A model generated the notes under the pieces. The model did not search any database and was not told where the DNA came from. It saw nothing but the letters and a program-made list of their open reading frames with translations. 64,000 nt of DNA, taken from contig NZ_CP157005.1 of assembly GCF_039904985.1 (NCBI RefSeq), forward strand, positions 3,181,501 through 3,245,500. The letters are read 5' to 3'. How positions within the stretch are numbered: the stretch's first letter is position 1; each line of letters begins with the position of its first letter. Source of the DNA: Methylomonas sp. AM2-LC (GTDB lineage: Bacteria > Pseudomonadota > Gammaproteobacteria > Methylococcales > Methylomonadaceae). Below are positions 7,864 to 18,500 of the stretch, in pieces. The position numbers were made by a program, and so were the translations under genes.

Positions 7864-9198
7864 TTAACCTACACTTTTTTTAGGCGGCCGTGCGGTCACA
7901 TCCAATTCAAAAAACTGCTTGATACGTTTGGCATTTTGTTGCGTTTCTTTGCTGGTTTTAAAGGGTCCGGCAATTACCTGATAACCACCCGCACTTGCAA
8001 CCATCCGCGCTGGGATTTGTGGCTCCAGATGATTTAGCATAGCGGCTAGTTTTTGCGCCTCACTGGCACTAGGAAACCGATCCGTTAGTAACGACCAATC
8101 GCTGTCTTTCAGCTCAACCACCTGCGGTTGATTTGCCAATTGATCAGGATGTTGCAGGGGTATGGCATGAGCGGTTAGTTCATATAAATTTTCTCCATTA
8201 ACCAACACAGGTGTAGGTATGCCATCGGCACGTTTCAACACATCTGCCACTTTAAGCCAATCTAGCTTCGTATGTTTTTCGGCAGCAATTTTTTTAAGCT
8301 GGACTTTTAGATCGGCTTGTAAATGTGTTTGCTGTTTCTGCCATTTCTCTAAGGGTGGATGTGCTTCCAGATACAGCATATCGTTATCCCAAGCTACCAG
8401 ATAAGGTTGATGGACAATACGCACTGGGGTGCCAACCTCCACTTTGTTGAATAACGATTCAATATCCTCTGGATACAGCTGAACGCAACCATGACTGACC
8501 TGCATGCCAATACCATAGGGTTTATTGGTACCATGAATCAAAATACTGTTAAATCCGGTATGCATGGCGTAGTTTCCCAGCGGATTATCGGGACCTGCAT
8601 GAATCACGTTAGGTAATGGATCTCCCTGTTTAATATGTTCGCGCTTAATTGACTCAGGCACAATCCAATCCGGATTAACTTTTTTGCTAATAATTTTGGT
8701 GAGTCCCAATGGCGTATTCCAGCCCTCTCGACCGACTCCAACGGGAAAGGTAAACAGCATATTGGATGTGGTTTTGGGATAAACGAACATGCGCATAGTT
8801 GCTAAATTTAGTACGATACCGTGGTGTGGCGCTTCAGGCAAAATAAAACGTAAGGGCAATATTACTGATTGCGTATTGTGTAGTGTCCACGGATCCATGC
8901 CGGCATTAGCATAGGCAATATCGTTAAATCCAAGCCCATAATGACGGGCAATATCCGACAAAGTATCGTTGTCCCTAGCTTGAACGCTGGCTAAACTACC
9001 CACAAGGTTTTGGTTTGGTTGCAGAGTAAACTCATGACTCACCACTTCATCGGCTTTTACCGTCCACACAACCTGTTGCGGCTCTGGTTCCTGGGAAAAA
9101 GGCAAAAGCTGACAGCCATTGATAAAAACAGCCATAAAAAGTATCAGTATCAGCGGCTGACATAAAATCTTATTATTTTTAATGTTGATTGTATCCAT
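7864..9198 (-). CDS. LysM L,D-transpeptidase lipoprotein with SPOR-like C-terminus
   Basis: A 444-residue lipoprotein. The start ATG 9198 places a signal peptide ending in the lipobox INGC. A LysM-like region (about 60-110: ARDNDTLSDIARHYGL) precedes the YkuD catalytic domain with HGTNKPYGIGMQVSHGCVQL, the nucleophile being Cys238. The C-terminal part (about 350-440) has a SPOR-like fold signature (GGYQVIAGPFKT). YkuD enzymes form 3-3 cross-links in peptidoglycan or tie proteins to it; LysM and SPOR both bind the wall. An in-frame TTG/ATG extension to 9276 would place 26 residues before the signal peptide and is less likely. It is a single gene, probably with its own promoter in the AT-rich upstream gap. 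Confidence 0.88.
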   Translation of the reverse strand: MDTINIKNNKILCQPLILILFMAVFINGCQLLPFSQEPEPQQVVWTVKADEVVSHEFTLQPNQNLVGSLASVQARDNDTLSDIARHYGLGFNDIAYANAGMDPWTLHNTQSVILPLRFILPEAPHHGIVLNLATMRMFVYPKTTSNMLFTFPVGVGREGWNTPLGLTKIISKKVNPDWIVPESIKREHIKQGDPLPNVIHAGPDNPLGNYAMHTGFNSILIHGTNKPYGIGMQVSHGCVQLYPEDIESLFNKVEVGTPVRIVHQPYLVAWDNDMLYLEAHPPLEKWQKQQTHLQADLKVQLKKIAAEKHTKLDWLKVADVLKRADGIPTPVLVNGENLYELTAHAIPLQHPDQLANQPQVVELKDSDWSLLTDRFPSASEAQKLAAMLNHLEPQIPARMVASAGGYQVIAGPFKTSKETQQNAKRIKQFFELDVTARPPKKSVG

Positions 9199-9618
9199 AG
9201 CAAGTACATCAATGACAAGACTAGTGCTTAATCTTAAAGTTTGCCTCAAATTGTATTTATTCTTAGCTAACTTCAATCCAATGACTCGATAAAATTCAGT
9301 AGTGTTATTGGTTTAGTTTAGGTGGTGGATTCCTACCCTTCCAATATACGTTGTTTGTTGTCTATCAGGATTGATTTACCCTAGGTGAATAGCAACACTT
9401 TTAGTTAATAATTAACTTAACAATAATCTAATAAACTAATGATATTAATAAATTTAATATTAAAGTCTACTCTCTATTAAATTGCTTGTAAAACCTTTTG
9501 TTGCTTAAGTTAGGCAAATCGCCAAGAGATAAGATTTACGAGACAACGGTTGGCGCTTGCTGACTTTTATTGTTAACAAAAACTAACACTTTATATTCAC
9601 TGCCAGCAAAACACTCGT
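9199..9618. other. AT-rich intergenic region, no gene seen
   Basis: About 420 bp of strongly AT-rich sequence between the two minus-strand genes. The part near 9410-9480 is almost entirely A and T, as in upstream promoter regions, and should contain the promoter of the L,D-transpeptidase gene. I find no open frame with a start and ribosome binding site, and no repeat. Confidence 0.5.
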
Positions 9619-10587
9619 TTATACCGCTGTTTTTCTTTTTTCACGCGGATTAATACCGGCCTGCCGTATATTGACAATTTTTTGCAACTTATCAAACCAG
9701 AAAGGCGCACCCAGTGATACAGCAAAAATACTAATTAACCAGCCCACAATTTTTGAAATCCAATCCTTAGCACTATATTGATTAATATCAACACTTTTCC
9801 AACCCAATGGTAAACCGACAGCTTCAAACAATGTTACTGATGCCTGTACAGATTGTTTAACCTGCTCTGCACTCTGTTGAATATTTTTAATTGCATCACC
9901 GCCTGTTGATACAGGCTGCGAAACTTGATTATTACTCTGCGCCAACAAAGTGCTAGCCTGTGTCAACAAAGCATCTCGCGACTGTGAACTAGCAGTAAAA
10001 GCATTAGCAATGGCGAAAGTATCTACATTACCCAACACTACTAGCAGAAATGATACAAAAACAGCCATTTTTTGCTGATGGATTTTAACCCAACCTGTCG
10101 CCCTATCCATTACTCGATCAAAATGCGTTTCCAGATTATATTCAAAGCTTTCTGTCGTTTGCGCACCTTTGGCTTTTAATATACGCAAAATATTTTTTAA
10201 GCGGCATTCCGGTAAGTTGTTTATCCCCACATCCAGGCTTTTAGTGCCTTTTTCAGTGAGTATATCGCAGACGACCTGTGAAAATATTTCTGGTGGTATA
10301 TAGGATGGCCGACCATTAACACCTTTACTTAGGGAGTTAACTAATGAATGTGCAAAAAACTTCATCATAAAGGTCTGCTCAGGCTCTTCCACACTGCAAG
10401 GAGAATCCGATATAAGCGGATGACTGATATGACAGGCCAATATTTCTTGTAGGGCGTTTTCCAGATTCTTACTGCGGATATCAAAAAAAGTGGCTATCGA
10501 TTCAACAATGGCAGTACAGGCGAGTGCAATGGATAGATAAATTGTTACCAGACCAATTAACATATCCAAGGATTGTAAATCAAACAT
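9619..10587 (-). CDS. Uncharacterised membrane protein
   Basis: A 322-residue protein I cannot assign. Visible features: an N-terminal membrane segment (LIGLVTIYLSIALACTAIVE, about 8-30), a cytoplasmic stretch of about 150 residues, a second membrane segment (FVSFLLVVLGNVDTFAIANA) and a third near the C-terminus (IVGWLISIFAVSLGAPFWF) followed by a basic tail ending NPREKRKTAV. Between segments two and three is a Gln/Ser-rich, coiled-coil-like stretch. I start at 10587, where GGGGGC precedes the ATG; a longer frame reaches 10626. It diverges from the chemoreceptor gene, which gives no functional clue. Confidence 0.75.
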   Translation of the reverse strand: MFDLQSLDMLIGLVTIYLSIALACTAIVESIATFFDIRSKNLENALQEILACHISHPLISDSPCSVEEPEQTFMMKFFAHSLVNSLSKGVNGRPSYIPPEIFSQVVCDILTEKGTKSLDVGINNLPECRLKNILRILKAKGAQTTESFEYNLETHFDRVMDRATGWVKIHQQKMAVFVSFLLVVLGNVDTFAIANAFTASSQSRDALLTQASTLLAQSNNQVSQPVSTGGDAIKNIQQSAEQVKQSVQASVTLFEAVGLPLGWKSVDINQYSAKDWISKIVGWLISIFAVSLGAPFWFDKLQKIVNIRQAGINPREKRKTAV

Positions 10588-11002
10588 AACGCCCCCAAGC
10601 AATAAAATACTGTACCTTATTGGCACTATTAGTTTATTTTTAAGTATAACGGATTTACTGAGTCAAAACCACTCTGTCCAATGGAAACTGATAGCGTTAG
10701 CGTTAATGCCGTAGTAACCGATAGCAACCGTGCATTTCTAAGTTATTTCAGTAGCTAAAGTCAACTAAGGACACCTAAAGGCAAACTCCTCATCAAAACG
10801 ATACTGTAATGACTACCCAATTAACTTTTCTGCTTAAAGGTTGTCATAATCAATTAATTAAGTTTCCATTCTTATGTAATGGTCTAGAATTAAGACAAGT
10901 CATTTTTAATTTAAAACCCACATAGACAGATGAAATACCCAATACCAACAACGGTCTTACATGCCTGTACTATTAAAACTATAAAAACTACGGAGATAGC
11001 CA
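10588..11002. other. Divergent intergenic region
   Basis: About 415 bp between the divergent membrane-protein and chemoreceptor genes; it should hold both promoters. An imperfect inverted repeat GTCTAGAATTAAGAC lies near 10883. The chemoreceptor ATG has ACGGAGATAG as ribosome binding site. I saw no gene and no clear sigma-28 promoter. Confidence 0.45.
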
Positions 11003-12130
11003 ATGTTCTCAATTTTCACTCGTAAAAGCGAACTGGAGCAAGCACAGCAAGCATTAGTGATTGCTGAGGATAACTTACAGAAAAAGAATCAGCAAATCAG
11101 TTCTCTACAACAGGATTTACAAGAATCGAATCAAGCCAAACAGCTTGCGGAAACGCAATTACAACATTTATTAGGCACTATTAGTCATTTACAAAATTTT
11201 GGAGAATCGCTACTCAATACCCAAGGCAGTCTGTTCTGTTTGGCTAATCGCCTGCATGATGAAAAAGGCCGAGCAGTTGAAGCACAAGGTATATCGATCA
11301 CTAGTAGTCAAGCGATTGAGCGTATATCAAAAAACTTAGCAGATTTGGCCGACACGACGACTGAAACTGCAGATCAAGCCAGTACGCTGGATCAAAGTTC
11401 TAGGGAAATTATTGGCGTCGTAAAATTGATTAACGATATTGCAACCCAAACTAATTTACTGGCACTAAACGCTTCAATTGAATCTGCACGTGCAGGCGAA
11501 CATGGCAGGGGCTTTGCGGTTGTGGCCGATGAAGTGAGAACATTAGCACAACGCACAGCAGAAGCTACCAATAAAATTGCTAATCTGGCTGCATCAATAC
11601 GTGATAACAGTGGCAATACCTGCCAACAAATGCAAAACTTATCCTCACGCGCCTTGCAATTTAGTGAAGAGGGTCAACGGGCTACGGGTACCATGCACGA
11701 GTTGTTACATTTTTCTGCAACCATGGAAAAAGTGATTGCCGCTTCGTCGTTAAGAAGTTTCTGCGAACTGGCAAAAATTGATCATCTGATTTTTAAATTT
11801 GAAGTATATAAAGTACTGTTTCATTTGTCGCAAAAAACATCAGCTGATTTTGCAGAACATACTCAGTGCCGACTTGGCAAATGGTATTACAAAGGTGAAG
11901 GTCATGACTGCTTTTCAAAATTACCTGGATATCATGACATTGAACATCCGCATATTATTGTGCACCAATCCGCTATCAAAGCCTTACAAGCTTACAGCGC
12001 TGACGATGTAAACACCATGCTGCAGGAAACGGGAAAGATGGAACAGGCCAGTTTGCAAGTGCTGGCTAATCTGGAACTTATGGCAGCCAGTGCAGAAAAT
12101 AACGCTGATTTGTTGTGTCATACTGCTTAA
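11003..12130 (+). CDS. Soluble methyl-accepting chemotaxis protein with C-terminal CZB zinc-binding domain
   Basis: A 375-residue chemoreceptor with no membrane segment. An N-terminal coiled coil (about 5-75, Gln-rich) leads to a shortened signalling domain whose tip is present ([20 protein letters not shown], then [20 protein letters not shown]). The C-terminal CZB domain (about 245-360) has the zinc ligand pattern: an early His, Cys and LGKWYY, then the HPHIIVH end. CZB domains sense zinc and, through zinc-bound cysteine, oxidants such as hypochlorite in some receptors. It acts in the cytoplasm on CheA/CheW arrays or on a non-flagellar Che-like pathway. No che genes are in the window. Start ATG 11003 has a good ribosome binding site. 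Confidence 0.9.
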   Translation: MFSIFTRKSELEQAQQALVIAEDNLQKKNQQISSLQQDLQESNQAKQLAETQLQHLLGTISHLQNFGESLLNTQGSLFCLANRLHDEKGRAVEAQGISITSSQAIERISKNLADLADTTTETADQASTLDQSSREIIGVVKLINDIATQTNLLALNASIESARAGEHGRGFAVVADEVRTLAQRTAEATNKIANLAASIRDNSGNTCQQMQNLSSRALQFSEEGQRATGTMHELLHFSATMEKVIAASSLRSFCELAKIDHLIFKFEVYKVLFHLSQKTSADFAEHTQCRLGKWYYKGEGHDCFSKLPGYHDIEHPHIIVHQSAIKALQAYSADDVNTMLQETGKMEQASLQVLANLELMAASAENNADLLCHTA

Positions 12131-12544
12131 TTTCTTAATCAAGCATATTTACCCTTTTAAGCCTAGAAATTATGTAATTTATCGATCAGGTAAACTATTT
12201 TTTACTTTTTTAAACTGGACTTTAGCTGTAACTCCCAGAGTTTGCGGCTAAGTCAAGTATGCTTAATATCGGGTGACTTTACCAAATATGCCGTGTATTT
12301 TGGGCAGTTAAAGCTTAATGATTTACAAAGATCAACATTCGTAATAAGCTGAGACATATGCGGCTTTTTTGATGTTACCTAGTAGGTATATTAATCTTTT
12401 CATCAGTTCTCGCATGACAAAGACCAACCCCATTCGACTAAACGCTACTAAGTAGTATCGAAAGGCTCTATACAAACCGTCTTTGTCATCAGCAAACTTG
12501 AAAAATAAACCACAAAACCTGTCGCACTAAAAATAATCATAATA
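12131..12544. other. Intergenic region with a MITE-like element
   Basis: About 415 bp between the chemoreceptor and macroglobulin genes. The first 260 bp show nothing; the second part holds the inverted-repeat element at 12398-12492 described separately. No gene is supported. Confidence 0.5.
12398..12492. repeat. MITE-like inverted-repeat element, copy 1
   Basis: TGACAAAGAC (12415-12424) and GTCTTTGTCA (12479-12488) are perfect 10-bp inverted repeats about 54 bp apart. The left edge TTTCATCAGTTCTCGCATGA closely matches TTTCATAAGTTCTCGCGTGA at 28660, and the right edge CCGTCTTT.TCATCAG matches the end of the element near 28798. Two related copies in gaps indicate a dispersed non-coding element. 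Confidence 0.55.
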
Positions 12545-15500
12545 ATGACAACATTCAGACAGGATAAATGGCAAATGGCTAGGGTACTGGGTAAAGTTTT
12601 TTCCGTAGTGTTACTGTTTGGATTACTGACAACATTGTTAAGTGGTTGCCGTGACGATAACAAATCGGCTGCCCCACCCGCCATTTATTTACTTAATTAT
12701 AAGTTTTGGACACCGATACTGGTACTTAATTTTACCGAAGCGCTGGCACCCACCACCGATAACGGTCAGGCGTTGGTGGATTTTTTGCCACAAATAGAAC
12801 CGTCCATCGCTGGCGAATGGCATTGGCAAGATCCATCACGATTGGTGTTTTACCCGTCTGACAGAACCTTTACTCCGGACAGTAATTTAAAAATCTCTTT
12901 ACAAGACTTAAAACTGCGTAATGGTTATAGCTTAGAACAAACCCGCCTGCAATATCATACCCCAGCGTTACAAGTGACTAAACAGGCTTGTCAATGGCTA
13001 GACAGCGAGGATGCCCCCTTACGTCGAACACTGGAATTTATTCTAGATTTTAACTATCCCGTCGTCGATGCAACGCTTAGCGCTGCACTGGAAAACGGCA
13101 GCGACATTGCCTTATATGTTAATAAAGGTACTCACCTAACTGTTAGCAGCGATCCGCAAGTACGACCCGCACAAGATACAACGATACACGCTACATTCAA
13201 AGACGAAAAGTTGCATGTCATGGCCCGCAAACCGGGAAGTAAAGTACCGGGAGCAAACAATTATTTTGTATTTAACGATGATGACTTACAAGCCAGCCTA
13301 GAGGCCAGTAACGAAGTTAGCTTAAACAACCCACCGGATTGCCAGCTTAAGCTGGTAAGTAGCGACTGGGATAAATTTGATGCGGACAATAAAGCCATAC
13401 CTACCGTCAAAAGCATTGCACTGAGTTTGGATGAAGGTAAAATCAGCGTAAACTTGCAAGGGAAAGCTTTAAGCGAATCTGCAACAAAAGCCAATGCCGG
13501 TGCTGAAGTAAAATCAGGTATTGCACTTACCCCTGCGGTTGCAGGTACATGGCATTACGGCGAAGCAGCAGCGGGCGGCGATTTAATATTTACGCCAACG
13601 TCTGCGGACGGCCTGCAACCTGGCATCAGCTATAAAGTAAGCGTCGATGCGGAAGTATTTCCCGCCTGTGTGTTTGAACAAAAACAACCCAGCAACACCC
13701 TTAAAATTCCAGCCATGCAAGCAGAGGTTGGTAATTTGCAGTTATACACAGATCCACAAGACCCCAAAATAAAGCGCGCGACGGCTACCCTTAATTTTAA
13801 TTACCCGCCCGGCCGCGACATATTAAATGCCAAAACCGCAGTTTGGTCTCGGCAGTTACCGGCAAAAAAATTTAGTGATGCTGTCGGTTACGAAATCAGT
13901 TACGACGAAAAAGATCCAAAACTGGCTTATTTAAAAACAACGCCCATCCCCATTAAAGAAGCACCCAGCGAAATTAAACTAGTGCTGGATAAAGGTATCG
14001 TTGCCGCCGCAGGTGGCGCAGGTACAGAAAATGAAACCACGCGCATCCTATCTATACCCAGCGCTCGCGACTATCTAAAAGTCACGGAAATGAGTGTGCA
14101 AAGCATTATTAAAGCCGACGATAGCCTGGAGCGCTTGCTGATTTTACGCACTAGCGTTGCCCTGCAAGACCCCGCCAGCCTGGAACAGGCGGTTAGCTTG
14201 TACCTATTACCCGATTGCCGAATTAAAAATCCGGCCAGACCGGCTTTTTGTGCACAGAAAGACTTGACCGAATGGCAAACGGCCAATCAAGTGGATGCAG
14301 AGGTACTAAAGCAAGCCACTAGCATACCGCTTAAATGGCAAGATGCAGATAATGAAGATAAAACGGTGCAACACCTCACCTTTACAGCTCCGGAAAATCA
14401 ACAAGTGCTGATCATCGTTAAACAGGGCCTTAAAAGCCTGGATGGCTTTAGCTTACATCAGGATGCACGCTTTCTGGAAGAAATTGGTGCCAATCAGCGC
14501 GAACTAAAAATTCTGCATGAAGGTGCCCTGTTAAGTCTGAGTGGTAACAAAAAACTGGGGGTTACAGCACGTGGCGTGAATAATGTGCATGTAGAATTAC
14601 AGCGAGTTTTGCCACATAACATGCATCACGTGGTGCATTTTACAGAGGGCAATTTCGAAAATCCCAGCTTTAATCTACCTATTGAACATTTTGCAGAAAA
14701 GTTTGAATATGATGAAGCCTTACCCAGTGATAAAGACATGCAGCGCCACTATTTTGCAGTGGATTTTGCCCGCTTTACCCGCACGCAAGGCTTTCCGCCG
14801 CGCGGCCTGTTTATACTCAAAGTCAGCGAAAAATTACCCGACACCTGCAAAGATAATCCAGAGCCGGAAGTCAGCAGCGATGATGCACAATACAGTGGAA
14901 ACACAGACGGCACAGAAACCAGTGCCGATGCTGAAACAGACAATGCTGACACTCCAATAGATGACGAAAATCAGCAAGCCGCCGACAACCAAGCACCGGA
15001 TGAATGTACCGTTAACACTTCACCCGACACCCGCCTGGTGTTATTGACCGATATGGGTTTACTGGTTAAATCGGCCGCTAATGGTCAACAAGAAGTGTTT
15101 GCCATGTCATTCCGTACGGGTTTGCCTGTTGCCGACGCACAAATTTCCTTATTGGGTAAAAACGGGGTAGCCTTGTTTTCTGGCAAAACCGATAATCTAG
15201 GCCATGTCAGCTTTCCCACCACCGAAGGACTAAAAGCAGAAAAAACGCCTACCGTTTATCTGGCAGAAAAAGCCGGTGATTTATCCTTCCTGCCTTTTAA
15301 TCGAGATAATCGGCAACTGGACTTTGCACGCTTCGATACCGATGGATTACGCGATCAGGCCGACACTCTGCAAGCTTATCTGTTTTCTGATCGAGGCATT
15401 TATCGACCCGGTGATAACGTACATATAGGATTGCTGCTACGTAAACGTGACTGGTCTGCGCTACCAGCCGGTTTACCCTTAAAAGTAGTGATTAGCGATC

Positions 15501-18500
15501 CCGAAAATCAAGAAGTATGGAGTCATACACTAAGCTTTGGTGCCGAAGGTTTTGAAGAAATTAACTGGACCAGCTTAGATGCAGGTAAAACCGGTACTTA
15601 TCGAGTCGAATTGATAATGGCCGATAAAAGCAAAAAATCGCTGGGCAGTACCCGGATTAGAGTCGAAGAATTTCAACCCGACCACTTGCAAGTTAAAACC
15701 GATATTCCTACTGCGCCTGCTACTGGCTGGTTAAGCCCCACCGCAGCTAAAGCGCGAGTCAGCGTGCGTAACCTGTTTGGTACGCCTGCAGCAGGTAATG
15801 TGACCAAACTGGAACTAACCTTCCGCCCCTGGCAAGGACTGGTACCCGGCTATAACGATTACCGCTTCCGCCGCACTTTGCCGGATAAAATACCCGATTT
15901 ACCGCAAGCACTAGGCGAAGCCAAAACGGATGCTCAAGGTGAAGCCAGTTACGACTTGCCGCTAGCGGCTATTAGTGAACCCGTGTATGAAATTACACTG
16001 GCGGGTGAAGGTTTCGAAAAAGATGCGGGGCGTTCTGTAGTTTCCATGACTACCGCACTGGTCTCCAGACAAGCTTATCTATTAGGGTATGGTGCCGATG
16101 GTAGCCTTGATTTCATCCCCAAAGACACACCACGTAACTTGCATTTATTGGCACTAGGGGCAGATTTTAAACCACGCGCTATCGAAACACTATCGGCCGA
16201 AATTATAGAAAATCGTTACGTTTCTACTTTAGTACAACGTCAGGATGGTCTGTATCAATACCAATCGGTACAACGTCAGCAAGCCTTAGAAACCCGACAA
16301 CTCACCCTAAACAACGGCAAGTTGGATTTTACCTTGCCCAGCACCAATCCCGGCCAGTTCCTGGTCGTGTTTAAAAATGCCCAGGGCGAAGAATTAAATC
16401 GGGTAGATTATTCAGTGGCAGGTAGTGGCAATGTGACACGCAATATCGAACACAATGCCGAGCTAAACTTACACTTGAGCAAGAAAGAATACGAAGCGGG
16501 TGAAACCATAGACGTTGAAATTGTTGCGCCTTATCAGGGCGCTGGACTGATAAGCGTGGAACAGGATGGCCTGCTAAGCAGTCAATGGTTTAAGACCACT
16601 ACCACAGCCTCTACCCAGCATATCACCCTGCCCAAAAACATCAGTGGTAACGCGTATTTGTCTGTAGCCTTTGTGCGCGCCATGGACTCCAAAGAAATTT
16701 TTATGAGTCCGCTGAGTTATGGCGTGGTGCCCTTTAGTATTTCCCGGCAACGCTTTACCCAAGATGTTAGCTTAAAAGTACCCGAAACCGTACAACCGGG
16801 CACCAATTTGGAAGTACATTATCAAGTCAAAGAAGCTACAAAACTGGTGGTGTATGCCGTTGATGAAGGCATACTGCAATTTGCTCATTACAACAATCCA
16901 ACCCCGCTGGATTATTTTTTCCGAAAACGCGCCCTGCAAGTCAGAACCCATCAAATTTTGGATATGATACTGCCGGATTTTGCCTTGGTACAAAACCTGT
17001 CATTACCGGGCGGTGATGAAGACAAACTATTGGGTAAATACAAAAACCCCTTTGCGCGTAAACATAAAGCGCCAATGGCTTTCTGGTCGGGCATTATCGA
17101 TGCGCAACCGGGTGATCACAGCCTGCAGATTCCGGTACCGGATTACTTTAATGGCAGTATCCGCGTGTTGGCCGTGTCCGCAAACGCTGGAAAACTGGCA
17201 GTACCCGTAACACATACCGTGGCCAGCCAAGCTTATGTTATCCAGCCGCAGCAACCATGGGTGGCCGCGCCAGGTGATGAATTTGATATGGGAGTACTGG
17301 TTGCCAATACCAGTGGTGTGCCTGGCGCACAGGCTTTACAAGTCAGCGTTAATGCTGGCGAAGCATTGGACATTAAATCAGCACCTAGCCAAACCCTGAC
17401 GCTAGCACCGGGACAAGATGGTACAGTGCGCTTTCATGCCCGCGCCAACGAAAAACTGGGGGCCGTTAACGTACATTACCAAGTGACCGGTGGCGGCAAA
17501 AGTGCCGACTATAACGAAGAAATGAGCATCCGCCCTGCCCAACCCTTACTAACCACTTTACAGGCCGGTGTTTTAACCGCTCAACAACAAAGTAAAGGTG
17601 ACAGCCTAAACCTGTCGCAAAAACGCCAGTTATATAATGAACAACGTCAAACCGAGCTATCGGTATCGGTAACGCCGGCAGCCTATCTGCGTGGCATTAT
17701 TGAGTACCTTAAAAACTATCCGTATGGCTGTACCGAACAGATTACCAGTCAGGCTTTTCCTGCGGTAGTATTGGGTAACAATGCAGAATTGGGGTTGTCG
17801 ACACATGATGTGGAAAAGTTGCTGGAACGTAGCGTACATATCTTGCAAACCCGGCAAAAACATGACGGCAGCTTTGGCTACTGGACAGCCGCTGACGACG
17901 GCATACCGTTTTACTCTATGTATGCCACCCACTTATTACTGGAAGCCAGAGAACGGGGACAAAAAGTGCCGGAAGCTATGCTTAGCCGTGCCTTGCAATA
18001 TGCCGACACTTACTCGCAAGACCAGTACTATGACTCTTACGCGCTTGAAGCGCAGGCATATGCGTTCTATCTGCTGGCGCGTAATGGCGTTAATGTTGCC
18101 GAACGATTGCGCGCATTCGAAGCACAATTACAGGCAGAACAAAAAACCAGTGGCACACAGACTGATAATCGGGTGAATTTTTTGCTGGGTGCAGCATACC
18201 AGCTTCATCATCTGGATCAGGATGCCAACCGGCTATTGGCGGGTATCCAGAAACAATGGCAAACCAGTGGGCAATTACCCGCCAGTTTACAGAATAATCC
18301 AGAAGACTTGAGTTTGTATCTATACCTGGTGGGCAAACATCTACCCGCGTTAATTGATACGCAAGACCCTAAATTTGGCAATTATCTGTTGGCTTTAAGC
18401 CAGGATTTAATTAAACAGCGTATGAATTCTTTCCGTGGTTCACTGTCGCTGCTAGGCATGGGCAATTTGTGGACACGCTTTAGCCAGGAGCAACAACAAA

